From: Labedella phragmitis
GTDB taxonomy: Bacteria; Actinomycetota; Actinomycetes; Actinomycetales; Microbacteriaceae
Direction: 5' to 3'
DNA length: 60,867 bases
Assembly: GCF_004078635.1 (NCBI RefSeq)
Contig: NZ_RZNB01000009.1
Span: 1-60,867 of the forward strand
Positions 32,961-40,713 of this stretch are shown piece after piece. The notes beneath the pieces were generated by a model. The model saw only the letters and a program-made list of their open reading frames with translations. It searched no databases and was not told the DNA's origin. The translations under genes and the position numbers were made by a program. Numbering within the stretch: position 1 is the first letter of the stretch; the number at the start of each line of letters is the position of its first letter.

Positions 32961-33980
32961 ATGGCAGGACGGGCGCGCGCGACGATGAAGGATGTCGCCG
33001 CGCTCGCGGGAGTCTCTCCGAAAACCGTGTCGAATGTCGTCACCGGCACGGTCTTCGTGCGGCCCGAGACCGTCGAGCGTGTCGAGGCCGCGATGACGGA
33101 GCTCCATTTCGTCCCCAACCTCAGCGCTCGGGGCCTGCGCAACGGGCGGTCAGGCACGATCGCGGTCGCGCTGCCCGACCTCGCGACCCCCTACTCGGCC
33201 GAACTCCTGCACGACCTGGTCGAGGTGGCCCACGAGCGGGGCCTCGCCGTGCAGGTCGAGGAGACGGGCGCCGAGCCCGGTCGGGAGGTCGAGCTGCTCT
33301 CGCGCGCGCGGGCGCACCTGATCGACGGGCTGATCCTCAACCCCATCCGCGTGGAGGACAGCGCCGTCGAGTACGCCGACCACCTTCCGCCCGTCGTGCT
33401 CATCGGCGAGGTCGAGCAGCGCGTCACGGATCACGTCATCGTGGACAGCCGCGCCGCGTCTCGCGACATCACGCGGCACGTCATCTCGCGCGGGGCGCGA
33501 CGGATCGCGGCGATCGGCGGCGACGAGAATCCCGAGAAGGAGACGGCCGCGAGCCGGCTGCGCCTCGACGGCTACCGTGACGCTCTCCGCGATGCCGGCA
33601 TCGAGCCGGATCCGCGGCTCGAGATCAACCCGCTCCCCTGGACCACCCCCTCGGCGGCCGCCGCCGTCGACGGCCTCATCGCGAGCGGCGTGGAGTTCGA
33701 CGCCGTCGTGGCCTTCACGGACACGCTCGCCCTCGGCGTCCTGCACAGCCTCGCCACTCATGGAAAGCGTGTCCCCGACGACGTCCTCGTCACCGGTTTC
33801 GACGATGTCGAGATGGCGCGGTTCTCGAGTCCCGCCCTCACGACGATCGGCTTCGACCTGCGCCGGGTCGCGGAGGAGGCGCTGTCGCTCCTCAACCGGC
33901 GGATGACGGAGCGCACGGCCCCCGCGCGCTCCGTCACCGTGCCCTACGAGTTGATCGTCCGGGCGAGCACCGGCGACTGA
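32961..33980 (+). CDS. LacI family transcriptional regulator
   Basis: 339 residues. The N-terminal helix-turn-helix TMKDVAALAGVSPKTVSNVV and hinge helix (PNLSARGLRNGRSG) are clear. The periplasmic-binding-like effector domain spans about 65-335, with GTIAVALPDLATPYSAELLH, and GFDDVEMARFSSPALTTIGF near the end. Divergent from the Gfo/Idh gene and likely its repressor, with a sugar as effector. Confidence 0.93.
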   Translation: MAGRARATMKDVAALAGVSPKTVSNVVTGTVFVRPETVERVEAAMTELHFVPNLSARGLRNGRSGTIAVALPDLATPYSAELLHDLVEVAHERGLAVQVEETGAEPGREVELLSRARAHLIDGLILNPIRVEDSAVEYADHLPPVVLIGEVEQRVTDHVIVDSRAASRDITRHVISRGARRIAAIGGDENPEKETAASRLRLDGYRDALRDAGIEPDPRLEINPLPWTTPSAAAAVDGLIASGVEFDAVVAFTDTLALGVLHSLATHGKRVPDDVLVTGFDDVEMARFSSPALTTIGFDLRRVAEEALSLLNRRMTERTAPARSVTVPYELIVRASTGD

Positions 33981-33995
33981 GACGCCTTCATCGAG

Positions 33996-34178
33996 TCAGG
34001 CGCGGCCCTGCAGGATCAGGTTCCAGTAGACCCACGGCAGCACGTACCGGTCGGCGATGAAGGTCCCTCGGTTCTCCTTCGCGAGGCCCGGCCAGAACGG
34101 GATGGACGGCTTCGGCCGGTAGCGGTCGTCGAACTCCGCGAGCACCACGCTCGACCGGGAAACCGTGAACGGGCACAC
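33996..34178 (-). CDS. small protein of unknown function
   Basis: 60 residues from a GTG at 34178, the only possible start after an in-frame stop further upstream. The sequence VVLAEFDDRYRPKPSIPFWP then FIADRYVLPWVYWNLILQG is rich in aromatic residues and looks like a genuine folded or membrane-facing peptide rather than a shadow. No clear ribosome site and no recognised family. It may pair with the small gene 60 bases upstream. Confidence 0.45.
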   Translation of the reverse strand: MCPFTVSRSSVVLAEFDDRYRPKPSIPFWPGLAKENRGTFIADRYVLPWVYWNLILQGRA

Positions 34179-34238
34179 CGAGCCCGTGAGCGGGCGGCCT
34201 CCGACGGAGGCGCCGGGCGCCCCGCCACGAACCGTCCC

Positions 34239-34439
34239 TCAGACGGCTTGATCAGGTCCGAGCGTCGATGACATCAGGTAGTGCTCGATCTGCCGGAACT
34301 GCGGGTGATCCGGCGCGATCTTGACGTTGCCACCGTCGACCGGGAACAGCAGGAGGTACCCGCCGGTCTTGTCGTTACGACGGTAGTTGACCACGTGACG
34401 CAGATCCCAGTGGCTGCCGGTGAGGCTCTCGATGAACAT
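34239..34439 (-). CDS. small protein of unknown function
   Basis: 66 residues from the ATG at 34439. It contains SHWDLRHVVNYRRNDKTGGY, LLLFPVDGGNVKIAPDHPQF and a polar C-terminus; a compact alpha/beta fold is plausible. Codon use resembles the neighbouring genes. No family recognised. Same strand as the small gene at 33996-34178. Confidence 0.5.
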   Translation of the reverse strand: MFIESLTGSHWDLRHVVNYRRNDKTGGYLLLFPVDGGNVKIAPDHPQFRQIEHYLMSSTLGPDQAV

Positions 34440-34510
34440 GCGACCATTTCATCGCATGCGGCGATCGCGCGACAGGAGATTCTCGGAGTCGCCGGGCACG
34501 CCAGAGCGGC

Positions 34511-34708
34511 TCACCGCTTGCGGCGACCACTGACGAAACGCGTCGCCGCGACGAGGACCGCGCCCGCTCCGACGACCCACAGGACGATCGCCACGATGAC
34601 CGCCCAGCGGACCTCCCCGAACTGCCCGAGCAGATTGAATCCCGTTCCCGCGACGTAGAGCAGCGCTCCGACGAAGAAGAGCCTGCGAGTGCGTCGATCC
34701 ACCGTCAC
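34511..34708 (-). CDS. small two-span membrane protein, coupled to the gene upstream
   Basis: 65 residues from the GTG at 34708, which overlaps the TGA of the upstream gene (GTGA). Two membrane helices: LFFVGALLYVAGTGFNLLG and AVIVAIVLWVVGAGAVLVAA, with a basic C-terminal tail. Translational coupling suggests it works with the 547-residue membrane protein. No family recognised. Confidence 0.7.
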   Translation of the reverse strand: MTVDRRTRRLFFVGALLYVAGTGFNLLGQFGEVRWAVIVAIVLWVVGAGAVLVAATRFVSGRRKR

Positions 34709-36348
34709 TCCACACCCGGCCACTGGACGTGCCGGCGCACCTCGGCTTCCGTCATCGGTCGCAGCGTCGCCCACGCTGCCGCGATCTCGTCGGCGTTCGC
34801 CGGTCGGGAACCGCCGACGTTCGCGACGTCGGGGTCGAAAGCGGGACGGACGGCGATGAGGTCGCCGTCCTCCATCCGGGCGAGGCCCGTGCCGTCGACC
34901 ATCCGCCACACGTCGCCCTCCTTGACGCACCAGGACGCGTAGTCGGCGAGAGTGTCGGTCTGCTCGAGGGGCAGGGTCTCGCGGATCAGGTACCAGCAGG
35001 GGGTGATGTCGGGGTTGCTCGTCGTCGCCGCCTCACGGACGATGTCGAGCACCCCGCCGTCCTCGGTGATCATGAGCGTGTGGGCGAACTCGCCCGTGGC
35101 CGGGTGACCGGCGAGCGTCGCACCGGGGAGGTCCGCGACCATCGGATAGGTCCCGTTCTCGATGAAGTACTCGAAGTTCACCTGGGCCTGCAGGGCGTCC
35201 GGGGAGGGCTCGGGCTCGGCGTTTTCGGGCGCGAGGAGCACGGCACCCGCGACGATGAGCGCCACGAGACTGAGCGCCCCCACGATCCGCAGCCAGAGCG
35301 GCTCGAGGAACAGCCCGAGCACGAGGGCGCTCAGCACGGCGACGATGAGGTGCACGAGCTCGAAGCCAACCCAGATCATGGGGATGCTGCCGAAACCGAC
35401 AAGGCCGACGGCCGTCGCGACGAAGGCGAGCAGGGTCACGGCGATGGCGGCTCCGATGCGACGCCGGCCCGTCAACGCGGAGAGGACGATCGCCACCGTG
35501 GCACATGCCACCGCGACCGCGACCGCGAGCACCGCGAGACCCACCATCCCCCCGAACATCAGGACGACGGCCGCCTGTCCCCCGATCGTCAGCGCGACCC
35601 ACAAGAGGAGGGCCGTCGCCGCGATGGCCGCGATGAGACGACCCGGCGTCGGTTCCCCGCGCCTGTCGTCGACGAGGGGGTCGCCGACGAGGGGGAACGG
35701 CATCGGGTCGACACCGCGGTCAGCGCGCATGATCAGCGCCCCACCGCGTGACGAGCCGCACGTCGAGGCGCTCGGCCCGATCACGGTCGCGTCGGTGTCG
35801 ATCTGGATACCCGGGCGCTCGGCGCCGTCGACCGCGACGTTCGCGGGCAGAGCGTGAGCCGCGGTCACTCCCGCGTCGAGGGAGGGGATGCCGGAGTCGT
35901 CACGTCGCTGGCGCTCGTCGGCTGTGTTGAGGAGCACGTGCTCCATGTGCGCGGCGAGGCGCTCGGCCGTCGTCGCAGCCCACGGGTCCACTCGCGTCGT
36001 CGTCCGCACCGCTTCCCAGACCATCGGGAACCGCATCGACTGCAGCCCGCGCACGAACCATTCGGGCTGCCCGTCCCGTTCGGCCTTCTCGAGCCACCCG
36101 TCGATGTCGCGGACGGTCGGCACGAGATTCCGCGGATCCGTCGGGTCGCCCGGCTCGGCGAGGAAGGAGTACGAGACGGACACCTCGCTGAGCTCCTCGC
36201 CGGTCGCGACGGTCGACAGCACGTCGAGCTCCCTCACGTGAGGCTGCGGGACGAGCCCGAACACGGGCCGCCCGAATCGAGCGGCGACCTCCTCGGGGCT
36301 GGCCGGAGCGGGCAGATCGCGCGCGCTCGCGCCGGGGACCTCGTGCAT
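34705..36348 (-). CDS. membrane protein of unknown function with N-terminal soluble and C-terminal exported domains
   Basis: 547 residues from the ATG at 36348 (GGGG just upstream); the reading frame continues upstream to 36597 but that part lies over REP-like repeats. Residues 1 to about 230 are soluble and acidic, with FGRPVFGLVPQPHVRELDVL and PEWFVRGLQSMRF. Residues about 245-390 contain around six hydrophobic segments. The last 150 residues are probably outside the membrane: VNFEYFIENGTYPMVADLPG and a WCVKEGDVWRMVDGTGLARM stretch. No family recognised. Forms a two-gene unit with the small membrane protein downstream. Confidence 0.7.
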   Translation of the reverse strand: MHEVPGASARDLPAPASPEEVAARFGRPVFGLVPQPHVRELDVLSTVATGEELSEVSVSYSFLAEPGDPTDPRNLVPTVRDIDGWLEKAERDGQPEWFVRGLQSMRFPMVWEAVRTTTRVDPWAATTAERLAAHMEHVLLNTADERQRRDDSGIPSLDAGVTAAHALPANVAVDGAERPGIQIDTDATVIGPSASTCGSSRGGALIMRADRGVDPMPFPLVGDPLVDDRRGEPTPGRLIAAIAATALLLWVALTIGGQAAVVLMFGGMVGLAVLAVAVAVACATVAIVLSALTGRRRIGAAIAVTLLAFVATAVGLVGFGSIPMIWVGFELVHLIVAVLSALVLGLFLEPLWLRIVGALSLVALIVAGAVLLAPENAEPEPSPDALQAQVNFEYFIENGTYPMVADLPGATLAGHPATGEFAHTLMITEDGGVLDIVREAATTSNPDITPCWYLIRETLPLEQTDTLADYASWCVKEGDVWRMVDGTGLARMEDGDLIAVRPAFDPDVANVGGSRPANADEIAAAWATLRPMTEAEVRRHVQWPGVE

Positions 36349-36421
36349 GTCCCCATTGTGGGCGGCGGGACGGCAGCACGCTAGACCGCGTCCGGGTGGT
36401 GGCTGGTCCTCGAGCACGCCG

Positions 36422-36506
36422 GTCGCCGAGCCTGTCGATGCGTTCTCCGTCGCTGAGCTTGTCGAAGCGTTCTCGGAGTGGGGCCCTTCGACGACCTCAG
36501 AGACCG
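36422..36506. repeat. REP-like repeat cluster
   Basis: Two tandem 27-base copies (36422-36448 and 36449-36475) built around GTCGCTGAGCTTGTCGAAGC, followed by an inverted, diverged copy (CTTCGACGACCTCAGAGACC, 36487-36506). The inverted copy overlaps the stop codon of the UvrA-like gene. The copies can pair to form a hairpin. The same core occurs at 47917-47946. Confidence 0.65.
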
Positions 36507-38962
36507 AAGGGATTCCCCCCGAGCTGCACCACGAGATACGGGGCCGTGCGGCTCGCTGTCGACGCCGCGACCTCCGCGGGGGTTCCTGCGGCGACAACCC
36601 GACCGCCCTCGTCGCCGCCCGCCGGACCCATGTCGATGACGTGATCGGCCGCCGCGACGACGCTCATCGCGTGCTCCACGAGGACGACCGTGTTCCCCGC
36701 GTCGACGAGGCGCGACAACTGCTCGACGAGGAGTTCGACGTCCGCGGGGTGGAGTCCCGAGGTCGGTTCGTCGAGCAGGTAGAGCGTGTGACCCGTGCGT
36801 GCACGCTGCAGTTCCGTCGCGAGCTTGATGCGCTGCGCTTCGCCGCCGGAGAGCTGCGGTGCCGGCTGGCCGAGCCGCAGGTAGCCGAGGCCGACCTGCC
36901 GGAGCGTCTCGAGTCCGCGGGAGGCTGCGGGCACGTCGGCGAGGAACTCCGCGGCCTCGTCGACGGTCATCGCGAGCACCTCCGCGATCGTCGCCCCTCG
37001 CCAGAGCACCTCCAGCGTCTCGGGGTTGTAGCGGGAGCCGTGGCACTCGGGGCACGGCGCCCAGCTGCCCGGGAGGAAGAGCAGTTCGACCGAGACGGAG
37101 CCCTCGCCCTGGCACACCTCGCAGCGGCCGCCGGCCACGTTGAACGAGAACCGCCCGGCGGACCAACCGCGAGCGCGCGCCTCGTCGGTCGCGGCGAACG
37201 TCGCGCGCACGGCGTCGAAGAGTCCCGTGTACGTTGCGAGGTTCGAGCGCGGGGTCCGGCCGATCGCCTTCTGGTCCACCTGGACCACGCGGCTGACGAG
37301 CGAGTGCTCCGTCGCGCGCTCGGCGAGCACGCGACCGACGAGCGTCGACTTGCCGGAGCCCGAGACCCCCGTGACCGCCGTGAGGACCCCGAGCGGCACG
37401 TCGACGTCGAGCGCGCGGAGATTGTGGAGCGTCACGTCGCGCAGCTCGAGCCGGTCGACCGGAACACGGGGCGTCGACGGCGGGCCGCTCGGCTCGGCGG
37501 GCCGGAGGAAGCGCCGCGTGATGGACGCGTCGACCTCGGCGAGCCCGTCGACGGGTCCGCTGTAGAGGACGTCGCCGCCGTTCGCACCGGCACCAGGCCC
37601 GACGTCGACGATCCAGTCCGCGTGGCGGACGATGTCCATGTTGTGCTCGACGACGAAGACGCTGTTGCCGCTCGCGCGCAGTCCCTCGAGCACCTCGATG
37701 AGCGGTTCGGCGTCGGCGGGGTGGAGTCCGGCGCTCGGCTCGTCGAGCACGTAGACGACGCCGAAGAGGCCGGAACGGAGCTGCGTCGCGATGCGCAACC
37801 GCTGCATCTCACCCGGCGAGAGCGTGGGGGTCGCGCGGTCGAGGCTCAAGTAGCCGAGGCCGAGACCGGTGAGCACCTCGACCCGCGAGAGCAGATCGCG
37901 CGAGATCGTGACGGCGACCTCCGTCCCCTCCCCCGACGACGCCTTCGAGGTGGCAGTGGCGGCGTGCTCGACGGACGCGATGGGCCGCAGCACGTCCGCG
38001 AGGTCGGTGAGCGGCAGCCGGTTGAGTTCGGCGATCGTGCGCCCGGAGACGGTCACGGCGAGCGCCGCGCGCGTCAGCCCGCTCCCCCCGCACAGCGAGC
38101 ACGGCCCGGACTCGACGAACTGCAGCACCTTCGTGCGCTGCGACTCGCTCTGCGAGTCCGCGAGCGTGTGCATCACGAACTGGCGGGCGCTCCAGAACCG
38201 GCCCTTGTAGGGCTTCGCGACGCGGTCGCGTTGCGGGTGCACCTCGACGACGGGCTGCTCCTCGGTGAAGAGGAGCCAGTCGCGGTCCTCGCGCGACAGC
38301 TCGCGCCACGGCCGATCGATGTCGTACCCGAGCACGGCGGTCACGTCGCGGAGGTTCTTCCCTTGCCACGCTCCCGGCCACGCGGTGATGGCGCCGTCGC
38401 GGATGCTGAGCGAGTCGTCGCGCACCGCGGACGCCTCCGTGACCTCGTGCGCGATCCCGAGCCCGTGGCACCGCGGGCACGCGCCGACCGCGGTGTTGGG
38501 CGAGAACGAGTCGGACTCGAGCCGCTCGGCACCCTCCGGGTACCGGCCGGCGCGCGAGTAGAGCATGCGCACCGAGTTCGACAGCGTCGTGAGCGTGCCG
38601 ACGGTGGAGCGCGAACTCGGCGCCCCGCGCCGCTGCTGCAGCGCGACGGCCGGCGGGAGCCCCGTGATGGAGTCGACGTGCGGGGTGTTCCCCTGCGCGA
38701 TCAGCCGCCGGGCATAGGGAGCGACGGACTCGAGGAACCGCCGCTGCGCCTCCGCGAAGATCGTCCCGAACGCGAGCGACGTCTTCCCCGACCCCGACAC
38801 CCCGGTGAACGCGACGATGCTGTCGCGCGGCACGTCGACGTCCACGTCGCGCAGGTTGTTCTCCCGCGCACCCCGCACGCGGATGAACCCGTCGCGGGTC
38901 GCGCCGTCGGCGCCTGCCGCTTCGAGGGCGAAGGAGGGCACGGGTGTTCCGGCGGAGGACAT
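36497..38962 (-). CDS. class II UvrA-like ABC protein
   Basis: 821 residues, shorter than housekeeping UvrA (about 950). Two ABC modules: Walker A GVSGSGKTSL at about 54-63 and GVSGSGKSTL at about 505-514, signatures LSPGEMQRLRIATQL and LSGGEAQRIKLATEL. Zinc-binding Cys clusters CPRCHG, CSLCGG, CEVCQGEG and CPECHG are present. The size and the compact region between the first Walker A and its signature indicate that the UvrB-binding domain is missing or reduced, as in UvrA2 proteins linked to resistance against DNA-binding drugs. No uvrB or uvrC nearby. Probably leaderless. Confidence 0.9.
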   Translation of the reverse strand: MSSAGTPVPSFALEAAGADGATRDGFIRVRGARENNLRDVDVDVPRDSIVAFTGVSGSGKTSLAFGTIFAEAQRRFLESVAPYARRLIAQGNTPHVDSITGLPPAVALQQRRGAPSSRSTVGTLTTLSNSVRMLYSRAGRYPEGAERLESDSFSPNTAVGACPRCHGLGIAHEVTEASAVRDDSLSIRDGAITAWPGAWQGKNLRDVTAVLGYDIDRPWRELSREDRDWLLFTEEQPVVEVHPQRDRVAKPYKGRFWSARQFVMHTLADSQSESQRTKVLQFVESGPCSLCGGSGLTRAALAVTVSGRTIAELNRLPLTDLADVLRPIASVEHAATATSKASSGEGTEVAVTISRDLLSRVEVLTGLGLGYLSLDRATPTLSPGEMQRLRIATQLRSGLFGVVYVLDEPSAGLHPADAEPLIEVLEGLRASGNSVFVVEHNMDIVRHADWIVDVGPGAGANGGDVLYSGPVDGLAEVDASITRRFLRPAEPSGPPSTPRVPVDRLELRDVTLHNLRALDVDVPLGVLTAVTGVSGSGKSTLVGRVLAERATEHSLVSRVVQVDQKAIGRTPRSNLATYTGLFDAVRATFAATDEARARGWSAGRFSFNVAGGRCEVCQGEGSVSVELLFLPGSWAPCPECHGSRYNPETLEVLWRGATIAEVLAMTVDEAAEFLADVPAASRGLETLRQVGLGYLRLGQPAPQLSGGEAQRIKLATELQRARTGHTLYLLDEPTSGLHPADVELLVEQLSRLVDAGNTVVLVEHAMSVVAAADHVIDMGPAGGDEGGRVVAAGTPAEVAASTASRTAPYLVVQLGGNPFGL

Positions 38963-38969
38963 CCGCTCG

Positions 38970-38975
38970 AGCCTA
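38970..38975 (-). promoter_or_regulatory. -10 box of the UvrA-like gene, leaderless
   Basis: TAGGCT on the minus strand, seven bases before the ATG at 38962; same box and spacing as the GntR gene. Confidence 0.6.
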
Positions 38976-39096
38976 GTCCGGATTAGATGACAGCAAAGAT
39001 GTCGCAGTCCGGCGCGTCCGCAAACAGCGCATAGCTGACCTTTGCGCTTCGCTTAACGCGATTAAGGCTTAGAAATGTGCGGGTGCCTGACCGGTC

Positions 39097-40419
39097 TTAC
39101 AAATCTTCCTTTGCTTGTCCATTCTGATCGCTCACGTCGATTAGCTGGTGAGCGCGCCGCACACGCTTCTCCTCGTCATCCAACAGATCGATCTCGTCAC
39201 TATCGGCGGCCCCGAGGAAGGCCCGGATGGCTTGCCCGTGTAACCGCGTGAATCTTGGGGGCACAGCTTCCCCGATCATCTCGCGTACACGGGTGTGACC
39301 CCATCGTTCAAGTGCGTCCCCCCAGCGGAAATCAGCGGGAAGCGTTTGCAGATATGCGCATTCATAGGGGCTGAGCAGGCGGTTTTCCCAAGGGTGAATA
39401 GTCTTATCGCTGCCAACGCGACCACTCGCAGTAGTGATGGTCGCTGCCGGCATGTCAGCTCGCATGCGGCTGTAGCTACTGTTACGGAAACCTTTGATGA
39501 GACGCCAGCCGTTTCCGTCTCGGACAACCGGCCGGAGCAAAGGAGTATCACAACGAGCGCACAGCGCTGCGTCCCGGTCGTGGGAGGTAGCCCCGCACCG
39601 AGGACAAACATCATTCTCCCAAGCCCCTTTGCCCGAATTGGGCGCAATGGCCTCAACCATCATGTATCGCTGCTCCGTCCATACTGGGACAAAGTGCATG
39701 GGATTGCCCGGGTCCGATGCTGCACCAGGGTCGCGAGCGTCAAGTACTGAAGCACCGAGCTGCCCAAGTGCCTCGGTGATTGACACCCGAGGACGAGCGC
39801 CGCCATGGGTTGGCGCGGGGAACGGCGTAGAACCCGGGCGCTCTGCTTTCTCATTTCGACGTATCAAAGTGAGGAAGGCACGCTTCCGGGTTTGAGGGAC
39901 TCCCCAATCAGCGAGATCAGCGACCATCGCAAAAACCTTGTACTCGTCTCGCAGCGCCTCAATGAGTAGGCGAGCAGCGCTAATCGGTGTTCCATCGAGG
40001 GGATTAGGGACTTGACGCGTCAGGAAAGCGGGCACATTTTCGACAACGATAGCGCGCGGTCGAAGCTCCCGTGCAACCGATTCGATCACTGTCACAAGCA
40101 GGTTTCGCGGATCCCTGCCGCCCGCCTCGAGGTCTTTATGGCTACCAAGACCGCTTCGAGCGCTGCTCATGCCCTGACATGGCGGACACGCGGCCAATAA
40201 ATCCGGCCGTTCTGAACCCTCAAGCGATCTCCAGGCGGCGACGGCGTCCGGCCAGGTCTTCCGCAAGTCGCCAGGGATTCCGGTGGCTGCAGGATGGTTC
40301 GCAAGCGCAACGGCCAACCGATCAGGGTCCAGCTCAGCCATCACCCGGAAATCAAAACCGGCCTGGGAGTATCCAATGTCGCCAGCACCGCAGTTGGAAA
40401 ACAAACTGATGGCCTTCAC
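39097..40419 (-). CDS. C5-cytosine DNA methyltransferase with zinc-ribbon insertion
   Basis: 440 residues from the GTG at 40419, preceded by GAGGAG. Motif I ISLFSNCGAGDIGYSQAGF, motif IV CPPCQG with catalytic Cys81, motif VI ENV at 127-129, motif VIII QTRKR at 176-180. The target-recognition region contains a CPRC/CARC pair (Cys272, 275, 287, 290) that looks like a zinc ribbon. The C-terminal SPYECAYLQTLP segment is motif X-like. It should methylate cytosine in a specific site and protect host DNA from the nuclease encoded upstream. Base composition is clearly lower in GC than the flanking genes, a sign of transfer. Confidence 0.9.
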   Translation of the reverse strand: MKAISLFSNCGAGDIGYSQAGFDFRVMAELDPDRLAVALANHPAATGIPGDLRKTWPDAVAAWRSLEGSERPDLLAACPPCQGMSSARSGLGSHKDLEAGGRDPRNLLVTVIESVARELRPRAIVVENVPAFLTRQVPNPLDGTPISAARLLIEALRDEYKVFAMVADLADWGVPQTRKRAFLTLIRRNEKAERPGSTPFPAPTHGGARPRVSITEALGQLGASVLDARDPGAASDPGNPMHFVPVWTEQRYMMVEAIAPNSGKGAWENDVCPRCGATSHDRDAALCARCDTPLLRPVVRDGNGWRLIKGFRNSSYSRMRADMPAATITTASGRVGSDKTIHPWENRLLSPYECAYLQTLPADFRWGDALERWGHTRVREMIGEAVPPRFTRLHGQAIRAFLGAADSDEIDLLDDEEKRVRRAHQLIDVSDQNGQAKEDL

Positions 40420-40446
40420 AGCTCTCCTCGACGCGTTCTCGAAACC

Positions 40447-40638
40447 TTACAAATCGGTTGGGAGCGACCATCCCTCGAGGCCGTCACCGCGATCCGCAAC
40501 TGTTCTGATGATGAGGCTGTCGGTCTTGAGGCATGGTTTCAGATTATCCCGAGCCTCCGACGGAGACGGCTCATGCGGGTCGACCGTCGAGCAACTCTCA
40601 AACCACAGCCTCTCGGAAGACGAGACGCAAATCGGCAC
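40447..40638 (-). other. gap between the two island genes, no convincing gene
   Basis: The 294 bases at 40420-40713 hold a 63-codon minus-strand reading with no ribosome site and no recognisable feature. The gap may contain a separate promoter for the methyltransferase, which would let it be expressed before the nuclease. I see no clear -10 box. Confidence 0.3.
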
Positions 40639-40713
40639 CAGTTCCGCTCGAGATCATCACAAACCGCGCCCACCCACGGCTTGGACGAACCGGGACGCAG
40701 CTAGAAAGCGGCG

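Noticed and set aside
36497-38962. housekeeping UvrA of nucleotide excision repair
   Set aside because: About 130 residues shorter than UvrA1 with the UvrB-binding part apparently missing.
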